53,598 nt of DNA from Allobosea sp. 12-68-7 (GCA_002279705.1 NCCO01000002.1:1-53598), one strand, 5' to 3'; numbered from the stretch's first letter, positions 1 to 10,964 are shown. The notes: generated from the letters alone by a model not told the origin. Program-made: numbers and translations.

Positions 1-1685
<1,685 letters not shown>

Positions 1686-1733
1686 GGCGTGCCTCCCTCG
1701 CATCGCGCGGCCGCCGACTTGGGCGGCTTGATT

Positions 1734-1747
1734 GTTTACATATAAAC
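1734..1747 (-). promoter_or_regulatory. Palindromic operator/promoter of the acyl-CoA dehydrogenase
   Basis: An A+T-rich island in very GC-rich DNA holds the interrupted palindrome GTTTA-CATA-TAAAC, 49 bases upstream of the dehydrogenase ATG. Read on the minus strand, the same stretch gives a -10-like TTATAT. A dyad overlapping a promoter, with a MerR-family gene next door, fits control by that regulator. The pairing of protein and site is inference. Confidence 0.45.
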
Positions 1748-1816
1748 TATCTCCTCCTGCTTGGCAACGCGGGCTCGCGTTTTTGTGCGCGGAAGCGTGC
1801 CCGCCGCGTGACGAAA

Positions 1817-1843
1817 AACGCCCCGACCAGAGGTCGGGGCGTT
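1817..1843 (-). terminator. Rho-independent terminator of the MerR gene
   Basis: A perfect 12-bp stem (aacgccccgacc / ggtcggggcgtt) with a 3-nt loop is followed on the minus strand by TTTCGT. It sits 56 bases after the MerR stop and before the dehydrogenase promoter, so the two genes are probably separate transcripts. Confidence 0.8.
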
Positions 1844-1898
1844 CAGACGATCAGGTGCCGAATGGCTTGCCGTCCGGAGCCTCTGTCCGGGTCGCGAT

Positions 1899-2354
1899 TC
1901 AGGCCTTGGCGAAGCGGGCGGCAGAGGCTTCCAGCTCGGCGATGGCGTCGTCGATCTCGGCGCGCTGGGTCCGCAGCAGTTCGAGCTGCTCGAGAACCTG
2001 CTCGCGGCTGAGCTGGAGGCCGCCGACCGAGGCCGCGCCAGGTTCGCCGCCCTTCTTCTCCTCGTTGGCCAGCATGGCCCTGATCTCGACCAGGGTGAAG
2101 CCGAGCTGCTTGCCCTTGAGGATCAGCGCCAACCGGGCACGATCGCGGCTGGAATAGATGCGCGTCATGCCCGAGCGGGCCGGGGCGATCAGGCCGCGCG
2201 ATTCGTAGAAGCGCAGCGTGCGCAGCGTGACGCCGAAGTCGCGGGCGAGATCGCTGATGGTGAAACCACCGGGCTGGTCGGTGTCGATCGCGGTCGGGGC
2301 GGTGCGGCCATCGGCCATGGCGGTAGCAGCCAGAGCTGAGCTGTGGCGAGACAT
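1899..2354 (-). CDS. MerR-family transcriptional regulator
   Basis: Cytoplasmic DNA-binding regulator of 151 residues. The winged-helix MerR signature is clear: FTISDLARDFGVTLRTLRFY followed by ESRGLIAPARSG. A helix rich in charged residues (QLGFTLVEIRAML) and a C-terminal dimerisation coiled coil (SREQVLEQLELLRTQRAEID) follow. No metal-binding cysteines are present, so it is not a metal sensor of the MerR/CueR type. It resembles the MerR proteins that sit beside acyl-CoA dehydrogenase and branched-chain catabolism genes. The ATG at 2354 has AAGGA 9 bases upstream. A GTG at 2432 also has AAGGA 6 bases upstream and would add 26 unconserved-looking residues, so the start is uncertain. Likely target: the neighbouring dehydrogenase promoter. 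Confidence 0.88.
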   Translation of the reverse strand: MSRHSSALAATAMADGRTAPTAIDTDQPGGFTISDLARDFGVTLRTLRFYESRGLIAPARSGMTRIYSSRDRARLALILKGKQLGFTLVEIRAMLANEEKKGGEPGAASVGGLQLSREQVLEQLELLRTQRAEIDDAIAELEASAARFAKA

Positions 2355-2432
2355 CGGGTTCAATCCTTGAATGAAGGGAGCGTCACCGGCCGAGTCGGCG
2401 GCAATCATTGACTGACGCTTGATATAGCCCAC

Positions 2433-2716
2433 GAGCTGTCCTTGCGTCAGGTAATGAGCGGCTTCCCTCGGGTAAGTTACCGTTAGCCGGCCGCAATGGC
2501 GCCCCCCCGACGCTGCGGTGTTCGCGAATAATTAACCGATGGAGCCTGAATCTTAACCCGCTGTTTACCACGCCGGCGAAAAGGTCGGGCTTGTGGATCG
2601 GCGCCCGATTTGCGGCAACGTAATCTTCAGGTGTCGCCGAACCGCAGGAAGCCGTGGCAGTTCAGGGGCCTGCGCCTTCCGATCGAGGACAGAGAGCCCC
2701 TTAGGCGAGCGTCATC
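2433..2716 (+). promoter_or_regulatory. Intergenic region with CtrA-like half sites and a GANTC site upstream of the podJ-like gene
   Basis: This gap holds the promoters of the MerR gene (minus) and the PodJ-like gene (plus). Two TTAACC hexamers at 2532-2537 and 2553-2558 lie 21 bp apart in the same orientation. A CcrM-type methylation site, GAATC, lies between them at 2548-2552. TTAACC is the core of the alphaproteobacterial CtrA half site (TTAACCAT); both copies diverge from the full consensus at the last bases. No small gene or RNA is evident in the rest of the gap. Confidence 0.4.
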
Positions 2717-5700
2717 ATGGCCACTAGCTTGCCCTGGAGCGTGAAGGGCGTCGATCCCCGCACCCGCGACGCCGCGAAGGCAGCGGCCCGGCGCGCCGGC
2801 ATGACGCTGGGCGAGTGGCTGGACCACAAGCTGCGCGAAGAGACCCCCTCGGAGCCGAGCCCGCCGGAGCAGCTCGACATCGCCGCCCTGTCCGAGCGTC
2901 TCGCGCGCCTGTCACAGGGCCAGATGGACACCGCCCCGCAGCAGGCCTCTCACGGCCATCGCGAGGCCGACCAGCCGTCCCGCAGCGAGATCGAGGCGCT
3001 GATCGCCCAGGCGTCGCAGGTCGAGAGGATGACCCGCGAGTCGAGCGCCAAGACGGTCGGCGCGCTGGATTCGATCGCGCGCTGGATCGAGACTGCCGAG
3101 AAGCGCATGAGCTCGGGCGAGCGTGCCGCAGCCGAGCGCCAGGATCGCGCGACCAGCGTCATCGCCGAGGCGATCAAGACGATGAACGACCGCCTGGCCG
3201 AGTTCGAACGGCGAGCCGCCGAGCCGGCGCGCGGTGGCGCCCGTACGGAACCCGCCCCGCGCCTGGCCTTCAGCCGGGAGGGCCTCGCCGCCGCCGTCAC
3301 CGATATCCGCACGCGCCAGCGCATGCTCGATCAAGATGACGCGGCCCCGATCCAGCCGGCCGGCGGCCCCGAAAGCCGGATTTCGGCGCTGCGCAACGAT
3401 CTGCGCGAACTCAGCGCGCGCCTGGCGCCGGTCACCACCCGGACCGAGCGTCCGATGGCCCCGGTGCGGATGCCCGAGCCCGCCCGCGAGGCGCATCTCG
3501 AGCAGATCGAAACGATGATCGCCGCGCTGGGATCTCGCCTCGACCGTCTCGAGCCGCGCGACCGGCTCGAGCCGATCCTGAAGCCACTGGCGCGGATCGA
3601 ATCCGAGGTCCAGCGCCTGGCTCAGGACCGCTCTGGCGAGAGCTTCCAGCGCTTCGAACTGGAGATCGCCCATCTCGCCGCCAAGGTCGATGCGCTGACG
3701 GCCCGTGGCGGAGACCGCACCCTGCTCGTCCCGCTGCAGCGGGACATCGCGGACCTGCGCGACATCCTCGCGACCAGCGGCAACGAGGCCCGGCTCGGGG
3801 AACTGTCGGACCAGGTCTCGGCCCTGTCGCACGAGATCGGCCGGCTGCGCGACAGCCGCTCCGACGGACGCGACCTCCACGGGCTGACGGCGGCGATCGA
3901 CGATATTCGCGACGCGATCCTGAGCGATCGCGGCCAGGCGCGGGCACAGGATCTGGAGCCTCTCTCGGCGCTGTCGCGGCAGATCGACAGCCTCGCGAGC
4001 AAGATCGACGCGCGCTCCCCCGACCCCCGCTCCGATCGCCAGATCGAGGACAGGATCGACGCTCTGCAGGCCCGGATCGAAGCGCTGGCGGAAAAGGGAC
4101 CGACCGCGGTCACCCGCCAGATCGAGGCGCTGGCCGGCCGCATCGAGAACCTCGCCGCCTCGAGCAGCCTCGCCCATCTCGTCGCCGACGGACAGGCGGT
4201 CCAGATCGCGCCGGTCGACCTCAGGCCGGTCGAGGAGATGCTGCGCAACCTCGCCGACAAGATCGACGAAGCGGGGCGCCCCGGCGCCGACAGCGGCTCC
4301 TTCGACGCGCTCGAACAGCAGATTTCCGGCCTGGCCCAGCGGCTCGACGCCGCCGCCGCGACCCGCTCCGCCGAAACCGGCATGGAGCGGACGCTGCAGG
4401 ATCTCGTCACCCATCTGCGCTCCCTGCGCGAGGAGACGACGGAAGCGGCCGAGCGTGCCGCGCGTGCCGCGATGTCCGACCATCTCGGCAAGGCCGCGCC
4501 GGCCCAGAGCGGCATCGCCGAGCTGGGGACGCTCCTCTCGGGTCTGCAGGAGAGCCACGCCTCGACCGGGCGCGAGACGCAGGACGCGATCGGCGCCGTC
4601 CACCAGACCCTGGAGACGATCATCTCCCGTCTCTCCAGCCTGGAGGCCGAGCTGGTCGCCGACCGGCAGGCCGCTGCGTCCCAGCCAGCGCGGACGCCGA
4701 TGCCGCCCCGCATCGCCGCAGCCGAGCGGGCGGCCGGCAAGGCGCCCACGATGCCCCCCGCCGGCATGAGCGTCGCCCTGGAAGACCGGATCGCCGCGCC
4801 CGAGCGCGCGCCCCAGCCGAAAAGCGAAGCGCCCGCCGTGGCGGCTGCGGCCGCTGCCGCGACGAACCCGCTGAGCGCGGCGCTCGACGTGCCGCTCGAG
4901 CCGGGCTCGGGCCGTCCGCGTCCGGATGCTCCGCCCGCCGGCGGTCACGACACGCAGTCGATCCGGCAGAACCTGATCGCGGCGGCGCGCCGCTCGGCCA
5001 AGGCGGCCACCGAAGCCGCCGCGTCCGCTCCTGCCACCGCGCCCGAGACCGCCAAGGGCGGCGGCCGGCTCAAGGAGATCATGGAGAAGCGCAAGCGCCC
5101 GCTCCTGCTCGGCCTGGCTGCGCTCGTTCTGGCCCTCGGCACGGCCCATCTCGTCACCAACGCCCTGAAGGGTCCGCGCACGGCTGCGACGGGCGAAGCC
5201 GTCCAGACCCCGATCACGCCCCGCGAGGAAGCCACGCCTCCGGCCAAGGACCAGTCCTCCGCCCTGCCGCCGGCGTCCACCGCCGCGCAGCCGGCCGCGC
5301 TCGCCGCTGCCACACCGCCGGCCGCCGAGGTGACGGGGTCGACCACCCAGCCCGCAGAGCCCGAAGCCAAGGCCCCGGTTTCGGCAGAGCCCGTGCAGGC
5401 CGCGACCGGTGTGGGCGACCTGCCGCCGACGCTGGGAACCGCCGGCATGCGCAAGGCCGCTCTCGGTGGCGATGCCCGCGCCGTCTACGAGCTCGCCAGC
5501 CGCGCGGCCGATGGCCCCGCCGCATCGCGCGACCCCAAACTGGCGCTGCGCCTGTTCGAGCGGGCAGCCGTCGCCGGCCTCGCCCCGGCGCAGTTCCGCC
5601 TCGGCAACATGTTCGAGAAGGGCATTGGGACGGCCCGGGACCTCTCGCTCGCCCGGGTCTGGTACACGCGCGCCGCCGAACGCGGCAACGCCAAGGCGAT

Positions 5701-6211
5701 GCACAATCTCGCGGTGCTGCATGCCGAGGGCGTCTCGGGCAAGCCGGACTATGCCACGGCGACCGAATGGTTCCGGCGTGCGGCCGAGTTCGGCGTGCGT
5801 GACAGCCAGTACAACCTCGCCGTCTTGCTGGGCCGCGGCCTCGGCGCGCCGACCGACCTCGCCCAATCCTATCTCTGGTTCGCGGTGGCCGCCGGCCAGG
5901 GCGACGAGGACGCCGGCCGCAAACGCGACGAAGTCGGTCAGCGGCTGAGCCCCTCCGATCTCGCCACAGCCAAGGCCGAGGCCGCCGCCTGGCGCCCGCG
6001 GACCGCCGCGAGCGGCGCCAACGACGTGATGCCGCCGGCCAAGGGCTGGGACGGCGACAGCGGAGGCCGTCATGGTTTCGACGCGTTGGCACGGCATCAC
6101 GGCCGGCAACGGGCCGTTCCTTGCCTCTTGCGATTGCCGTCTCGGCTTCTTGTCGGGATCGGTGCATCATCGGCACCGTCGGCTCCGGGTCTTCCGCCGG
6201 CCTGGCGGCGT
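2717..6211 (+). CDS. PodJ-like polar localisation factor: coiled coil, one membrane span, Sel1 repeats (3' end unclear)
   Basis: Large protein related to PodJL localisation factors of Rhizobiales, which organise a cell pole. The N-terminus (residues 1-40) has the conserved DAAKAAARRAG then MTLGEWLDHKLREE. Residues about 90-640 are a long Ala/Arg/Glu-rich coiled coil, followed by a Pro/Ala-rich linker. A single membrane span (PLLLGLAALVLALGTAHLV) lies near residues 795-815, then a Pro/Ala periplasmic linker. At least four Sel1-type repeats occupy about 914-1091 (for example ARVWYTRAAERGNAKAMHNL). Recognisable sequence ends near KGWDGDS (about base 6060). The frame has no stop there: it stays open through the next two genes to 7924. 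The end given is only the point just before the exporter's start. A lost stop or an indel near 6060-6210 is the simplest explanation. Confidence 0.75.
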
Positions 6212-6224
6212 GTGAGGAGTCGAG

Positions 6225-7154
6225 GTGCAGATCTATCTCCCGATCGCCGAGCTGCCGATCAGCGTCCTGATGGTGCTGGGGCTGAGCGGCGCGGTCGGCT
6301 TCGTTTCCGGCCTGTTCGGCGTCGGCGGCGGCTTCCTGCTGACCCCGCTGCTGATCTTCCTCGATATCCCCCCGGCCGTCGCGGTCGCGACCGTGGCCGC
6401 GCAGGTCGCCGGCTCCTCGACCACGGGCGTGCTGACCTATTGGCGCCGGCGCGCACTCGACTTCAAGCTCGGCGGCATCCTGGTGGCGGGCGGCATCGCC
6501 GGCACGCTGCTCGGCGTGCTGTTCTTCAATTCGATGCGGCGCCTCGGCCAGCTCGAGCTCGTCATCACCCTGTCCTATGTCACGCTGTTCACGGTCATCG
6601 GCGGGCTCATGCTGTACGACGCGCTGCGCGCCCTGCTGCGCGTGCGGGCGGGCAAGCCGGCACGGCTGAAGCGGCGGGCGGGCACGCATCCCTGGTGGAT
6701 GGGCCTGCCGCTGCGCATGCGCTTCCCGGATTCGCAGCTCTATTGCAGCGTCATCCCGATCGCCCTGCTCGCCGTCGTGATCGGCTTCATCGGCGCGGTG
6801 CTGGGCGTCGGCGGCGGCTTCATCCTGGTACCGGCGCTGATCTATTTCTTCCGGATTCCGACCGCCGTCGTGGTCGGCACCTCGCTGTTCCAGATCCTGA
6901 TGACGATGACCGGCGCGACGCTGCTGCATGCGCTCACCAACCAGTCGGTCGACATCATCCTGGCCGTCCTGCTGCTGCTCGGCGGCGTGATCGGCGCGCA
7001 GTTCGGGGGACGGGCGGCGCGAAATCTCAACGTCGAATCCTTCCGCCTGCTGCTGGCCTTGCTGATCCTCTCGGTTGGGCTGCGCTTTGCCATCGAGCTG
7101 TTCATCGAGCCGAGCGAACCGTTCTCGGTGATGATCTCGGAGGGCTCGCGATGA
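6225..7154 (+). CDS. TauE/SafE family sulfite/organosulfonate exporter
   Basis: Inner-membrane permease of 309 residues with the duplicated TauE/SafE fold. Each half carries the glycine-rich repeat motif: FGVGGGFLLTPLLIF near residue 35 and LGVGGGFILVPALIYFF near residue 195. Many hydrophobic segments (about 8) are separated by a basic loop (RVRAGKPARLKRRAGT). Members export sulfite, sulfoacetate and related anions; the substrate here is unknown. The GTG start has GAGGAG 6 bases upstream. The stop overlaps the ATG of the next gene by 4 bases (ATGA), so the two are translationally coupled and probably form one unit, a pairing common in alphaproteobacteria. Confidence 0.92.
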   Translation: MQIYLPIAELPISVLMVLGLSGAVGFVSGLFGVGGGFLLTPLLIFLDIPPAVAVATVAAQVAGSSTTGVLTYWRRRALDFKLGGILVAGGIAGTLLGVLFFNSMRRLGQLELVITLSYVTLFTVIGGLMLYDALRALLRVRAGKPARLKRRAGTHPWWMGLPLRMRFPDSQLYCSVIPIALLAVVIGFIGAVLGVGGGFILVPALIYFFRIPTAVVVGTSLFQILMTMTGATLLHALTNQSVDIILAVLLLLGGVIGAQFGGRAARNLNVESFRLLLALLILSVGLRFAIELFIEPSEPFSVMISEGSR

Positions 7155-7924
7155 GCCTGCTCGCGCGCATCGCGGCCGTCCTGGCACTGCTCGCAGGCGG
7201 CATGGGCACGGCGCGCGCGGAGACGCTGATCGCGGCGATGTCGAGCCACCAGATCCTGATCACCTCCAATTACACGGGCAGCCAGCTCACGGTGTTCGGC
7301 GTGGTCGAGCGCGACGGGCGAACGGTGGCGCGTGGCGACCCCTACGACATCGTCGTCACGGCGCGCGGCCCCCAGCGGATGCTGCTGGTGCGCGAGAAGG
7401 AGCGGCTCGGCCCGATCTGGATCAACCGCACGCAGCGGCGCTTCCCCGACAGCTCATTGTTCCTGACGGTGGCGAGCAACCGGCCGCTGAGCGAGATCAT
7501 CAGCCCCGAGACGGCCCGTCGCGATCGGGTCGGGCTCGAAAACGCCCAGCGGTCTCGGGATGCGGCGCTCGACCTCGACGTGACCACGGCCCGTTTCCAG
7601 GAAGGCCTGATCCGGATCCTCGCCGCGAAGGATCTCTACACGGCCAGAGACAGGGGCGTCACCTTCCTCTCCTCGACCGTCTTCAGCGCACCGATCGAGG
7701 TTCCGGCCACTGCCCCGACCGGCTCCTACGAGATCGAGATCGTGCTCTATGCCGGCGGCGTGCCGCTGGCGCGCCAGACGACCAATTTCGAGGTGGTGAA
7801 GAGCGGCATGGAGCAGAACCTCGCCACCGCCGCCCACGATCTGCCGCTGGTCTACGGGCTGGCCACGGTGCTGATGGCGCTGCTGCTCGGCTGGCTCGCG
7901 AGCGTCGTCTTCCGTCGGGACTGA
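7151..7924 (+). CDS. TIGR02186-family membrane-anchored protein paired with TauE
   Basis: Protein of 257 residues with an N-terminal signal peptide (cleavage probably after GTARA), a beta-rich extracytoplasmic domain and a C-terminal membrane span (LVYGLATVLMALLLGWLASVV) ending in RRD. The start of the mature part, ETLIAAMSSHQILITSNYTG, is typical of the TIGR02186 family, found almost only beside TauE/SafE exporters in alphaproteobacteria. Its function is unknown; a periplasmic partner or substrate-handling subunit of the exporter is the natural guess. It shares its reading frame with the PodJ-like gene far upstream, which is why that frame appears to run on to this stop. Confidence 0.9.
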   Translation: MSLLARIAAVLALLAGGMGTARAETLIAAMSSHQILITSNYTGSQLTVFGVVERDGRTVARGDPYDIVVTARGPQRMLLVREKERLGPIWINRTQRRFPDSSLFLTVASNRPLSEIISPETARRDRVGLENAQRSRDAALDLDVTTARFQEGLIRILAAKDLYTARDRGVTFLSSTVFSAPIEVPATAPTGSYEIEIVLYAGGVPLARQTTNFEVVKSGMEQNLATAAHDLPLVYGLATVLMALLLGWLASVVFRRD

Positions 7925-7934
7925 GGCAGGCGTC

Positions 7935-9188
7935 TCAGCCGAAGAGCAGGCCATAGGCCAGGAAGGGCACAACCGTGCCCTCGGCGATCCGGGTCGTGTC
8001 CTCGGCCAGTTCGACCAGCCCGTCGGTGCGCGTCAGCGAGGTCAGAACGCCAGCCCCGTCCTGCGGGTGCTTGCGGGCGGTCATGATCCCGTCCGCACCG
8101 GGTTCGAGCGAGACGCGGACATATTCGCGGCGGCCTTCCTTCTTGCGATAGGGGAAGCCGAGCCGCACCGGCAGGGCGACCGGCCGCACGGGAACCGCGC
8201 CGGCCAGCCGGGCGATGAGGGCGCGCGCCACGAAGGCAAAGGTGACGAAGACGGCGACCGGATTGCCCGGCAAACCGATGAAGGGCACCGCCCCGATGCG
8301 CCCCAGCGCCACCGGCCGGCCCGGCTTGATGCCGATGCGCCAGAAGGCGAGATCACCGACCTGCTCGAGCGCCGCCTTGACGTGGTCTTCCTCGCCGGTG
8401 GAGACGCCGCCCGAGGTCAGCACCAGATCGCAGGAGCCGGCCGCGTCGGCCAGCGAGCGGGCGAGGCCGGCGGCCTCGTCCCTGAGGATGCCGAGATCGA
8501 CCACCTCGGCCCCGGCGCGCGTCACCATCGCCCGCAGCAGGGCGCGGTTGGCGTCGTAGATGGCGGCAGGCCCGAGCGGGTTTCCGGGCTCGGTCAATTC
8601 GTCGCCTGTGGAAAAGATTGCGACCCGCGGGCGGCGGCGCACGGCCACGACGGTCAGGCCCAAGGCCGAGAGCAGCGCGAGATCCTGCGGGCGCAGGCGC
8701 TGGCCGGCCGCAACCGCCGGCTGGCCCCTGGCGATGTCCTCGCCTGCGGGGCGGGCATTGGCGCCCTTGGCCAGACCGGCTGGCAGCACCGCGACGGCGC
8801 CTTCCAGAACGACATCCTCCTGCATGAAGACGGTGTCGGCGCCCTGTGGCATCGGTGCGCCGGTGAAGACGCGCACGGCGATGCCCTGAACCGCCACGCC
8901 CGCCGCATCGGCTCCGGCCGCGACGCGACCGCCCACCGGAAGGCGGCTGGGGCCGGCCCGTGCGAGGTCGCCATGGCGCACGGCATAGCCATCGACCGCG
9001 GAGTTGGCGAAGGGCGGCAGATCGACCGGCGCGGCGATATCCCGCGCGAGCACGCGGCCGTCGGCTTGCGCCAGGGGAACCGTCTCGATCCCGACGACGG
9101 GCGCGGCGAGCGTCGCCACCCGTGCAGCCGCCTCGTCGAGCGTCATCAGGGCGCCGAAGGCTTCGTCGTCGCGGCTCAGCTGTGCCAT
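7935..9188 (-). CDS. moeA: Molybdopterin molybdenumtransferase MoeA
   Basis: Cytoplasmic enzyme of 417 residues, the usual MoeA length, that inserts molybdate into adenylylated molybdopterin. It shows VDGYAVR and ANSAVDGYA in domain I, GANARPAGEDIARG in the middle, and the MPT-binding segment IFSTGDELTEPG followed by YDANRALLRAMV and LTSGGVSTGEEDHVKAAL. The loop FIGLPGNPVAVFVTF is the classic MoeA signature, and domain IV follows. The start lies 7 bases after the mobB stop, so mobB-moeA form an operon at the end of the formate dehydrogenase cluster, supplying its cofactor. It converges with the TIGR02186 gene with only 10 bases between the stops. Confidence 0.96.
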   Translation of the reverse strand: MAQLSRDDEAFGALMTLDEAAARVATLAAPVVGIETVPLAQADGRVLARDIAAPVDLPPFANSAVDGYAVRHGDLARAGPSRLPVGGRVAAGADAAGVAVQGIAVRVFTGAPMPQGADTVFMQEDVVLEGAVAVLPAGLAKGANARPAGEDIARGQPAVAAGQRLRPQDLALLSALGLTVVAVRRRPRVAIFSTGDELTEPGNPLGPAAIYDANRALLRAMVTRAGAEVVDLGILRDEAAGLARSLADAAGSCDLVLTSGGVSTGEEDHVKAALEQVGDLAFWRIGIKPGRPVALGRIGAVPFIGLPGNPVAVFVTFAFVARALIARLAGAVPVRPVALPVRLGFPYRKKEGRREYVRVSLEPGADGIMTARKHPQDGAGVLTSLTRTDGLVELAEDTTRIAEGTVVPFLAYGLLFG

Positions 9189-9195
9189 GGCGCCC

Positions 9196-9726
9196 TCACC
9201 GTCCGGTGCCGCAGCGGGCCAGCACCTCTGCGAGCGGCTGGGCCTGCGCCAGCATCAGCGCGGCGATGCCCTGGATGTCGTCGATGTCGATGACCGGGCG
9301 GCCTGCCTCGGGGAAAGCGGTATCGCTCGCCACCGCGACGATGGTGGGATCGCCGGGATGCAGCGGCGGCTTGCCATTGGCCGCCCGGTGGATCTCGATC
9401 TTGGCGTGAGCCTGGCGCTTGAAGCCCTCGACGATGACGAGATCGACCGGCGAGAGCCTCGCCAGCAGGCCCGGCAGCTCGGCCTCCGGTTCGTCACGCA
9501 GCTCCCGCATCAGGGCCCAGCGCCGCTCCGAGGAGATCAGCACCTCGCGCGCCCCGGCCTCGCGATGGGCATGGGAATCCTTGCCGGGCGTATCGAGATC
9601 GAAGGCGTGGTGGGCGTGCTTGAGCGTCGAGACCGAGACACCACGACGCCCCAGTTCCGGAATCAGACGGGTGACCACAGTGGTCTTGCCTGCTCCGCTC
9701 CACCCTGCCAGGCCGATCACACGCAT
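9196..9726 (-). CDS. mobB: Molybdopterin-guanine dinucleotide biosynthesis protein MobB
   Basis: P-loop GTP-binding protein of 176 residues that assists MobA in making the bis-MGD cofactor. The Walker A motif GWSGAGKT lies at residues 8-15 (MRVIGLAGWSGAGKTTVV). The family segment STLKHAHHAFDLDTPGKDS follows, then HREAGAREVLISSERRWAL and the Walker B-like DLVIVEGFKRQAHAKIEI. It lies between the gamma-subunit gene and moeA on the same strand. A terminator hairpin separates it from the gamma gene, so part of its expression may come from read-through or a promoter in the 80-base gap. Confidence 0.96.
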   Translation of the reverse strand: MRVIGLAGWSGAGKTTVVTRLIPELGRRGVSVSTLKHAHHAFDLDTPGKDSHAHREAGAREVLISSERRWALMRELRDEPEAELPGLLARLSPVDLVIVEGFKRQAHAKIEIHRAANGKPPLHPGDPTIVAVASDTAFPEAGRPVIDIDDIQGIAALMLAQAQPLAEVLARCGTGR

Positions 9727-9750
9727 CGAATGTCTTCACCCCAAACGAAA

Positions 9751-9772
9751 ACCGGGCGCCGAGGCGCCCGGT
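9751..9772 (-). terminator. Terminator after the formate dehydrogenase subunit genes
   Basis: A strong GC-rich hairpin (accgggcgcc / ggcgcccggt, short loop) is followed on the minus strand by TTTTCGTTT. It lies 36 bases after the gamma-subunit stop and 25 bases before the mobB start, so it should end or reduce transcription between the structural genes and mobB-moeA. Confidence 0.75.
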
Positions 9773-9807
9773 CGTCATCCGTCAGGAGCCCCCGACGGTC
9801 AAGCGGA

Positions 9808-10815
9808 TCATTCAGCCGGCTGGAGCCGGTTGTCGGAGCCGGCACGGGCCTTCTGCATCTCTTCCTCGACCCAGAGCGAGTGATGCGCCTTGGCCCAGTT
9901 CAGATCGACCTCGCCGGAGCCCATCGCATCGAAGGCGCCTTCCATGCCGATCGAGCCGATATAGATGTGGCCGAGCATCAGCGCGATCATCAGCACCGAG
10001 ACGATGCCGTGGACGACGTTCCAGAACTGGAGATTGAGCACGCCGCCGGCATAGAACGGGAACAGCAGGTAGAAGCCCGATACCGACAGCGCCGCACCGC
10101 CGAGCACCACGCTCCAGAACACGATCTTCTGGCCGGCGTTGAAGCGGCGCGCCTCCGGATGCCCCTTGCCGATGATGCCGCCGCCGGCTGCGAACCAGCG
10201 CAGGTCCGCCAGCGTCGGGATGTTGTCCTTGATCCAGATGACGAACATCAGCGCCACGCCCAGCATGAAGGGCCAAGCCAGGAAGTTATGGGCCCATTTG
10301 GCGACGATCGAGAGGTTCGTGAAGGCCTGCGGGCCGACCAGCGGCAGCAGGACGAGCTTTCCGAAAGTGACGTTCAGGCCCGACAGCGTCAGGATGATGA
10401 AGCAGCCCGCCGTCAGCCAGTGCACGAAACGCTCGAAGGCGTTGAAGCGTGTGATGGTGGTGCCCGCCGGCCCCGCCTCATTCATGACCCGCCCGCGGAT
10501 CAGGTAGAAAGCCGTCAGCGCCAGCAGGGTGCCCAGCACCGCGATGGCGGCGATGCGCAGCATTGTCCCCTGGTGGAAGGCGCGCCAGTCGCGGCCCGCG
10601 GGACGCTCCAGCGTCGCGGCCTTCTGGTCGGGAATCGAGATGCGGCCCTGCAGTTCCGCCTGGGGATTGCCCTTCAGGGCATCCAGGAACTGCCGCTCGC
10701 GAACGGCATCGGCCGTCGGATTGACCTGCTGGGCACTCACGGGAACGGCGAAGGCGACCGCGAAGGTCAGCAGCAGGCCGGTCACCAGCAGGCGGATATG
10801 GGCGCCAAAACGCAT
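9808..10815 (-). CDS. Formate dehydrogenase gamma subunit (cytochrome b556)
   Basis: Membrane cytochrome b of 335 residues that takes electrons from the beta subunit and reduces quinone. A signal peptide (LLVTGLLLTFAVAFAVPVSA) leads into an extra N-terminal periplasmic stretch of about 90 residues, ahead of the four-helix FdnI-like core. Candidate haem-ligand histidines sit in ERFVHWLTAGCFIILTLSG, AKWAHNFLAWPFMLG and VVHGIVSVLMIALMLGHIYI. The core length agrees with E. coli FdnI; the N-terminal extension is usual in proteobacterial FDH clusters of this type. It follows the beta gene after a 149-base gap that has GC-rich palindromes (for example ctcctcgcgaggag at 10923-10936) but no coding sequence. 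Confidence 0.93.
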   Translation of the reverse strand: MRFGAHIRLLVTGLLLTFAVAFAVPVSAQQVNPTADAVRERQFLDALKGNPQAELQGRISIPDQKAATLERPAGRDWRAFHQGTMLRIAAIAVLGTLLALTAFYLIRGRVMNEAGPAGTTITRFNAFERFVHWLTAGCFIILTLSGLNVTFGKLVLLPLVGPQAFTNLSIVAKWAHNFLAWPFMLGVALMFVIWIKDNIPTLADLRWFAAGGGIIGKGHPEARRFNAGQKIVFWSVVLGGAALSVSGFYLLFPFYAGGVLNLQFWNVVHGIVSVLMIALMLGHIYIGSIGMEGAFDAMGSGEVDLNWAKAHHSLWVEEEMQKARAGSDNRLQPAE

Positions 10816-10964
10816 GGCTGTGTTTCCTTGTTCTCGACTCTCGCGGCGAGCCGCAGACCTGTCCGTAAGCGGTGCTCCGAGGAGCCGGCCGGGCCGGCTT
10901 ACCTTCGGAACACCCTGTCCTGGGCTCCTCGCGAGGAGGGCCCGGTCCGTTGCCGGACAGAAGC

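Noticed and set aside
2912-6109. A 1065-codon open frame on the minus strand across the PodJ-like gene
   Set aside because: It is a shadow of the GC-rich coding strand: Arg/Gly/Ala-rich, no recognisable domain, no ribosome site, and fully antisense to a gene with clear coiled-coil and Sel1 sequence.
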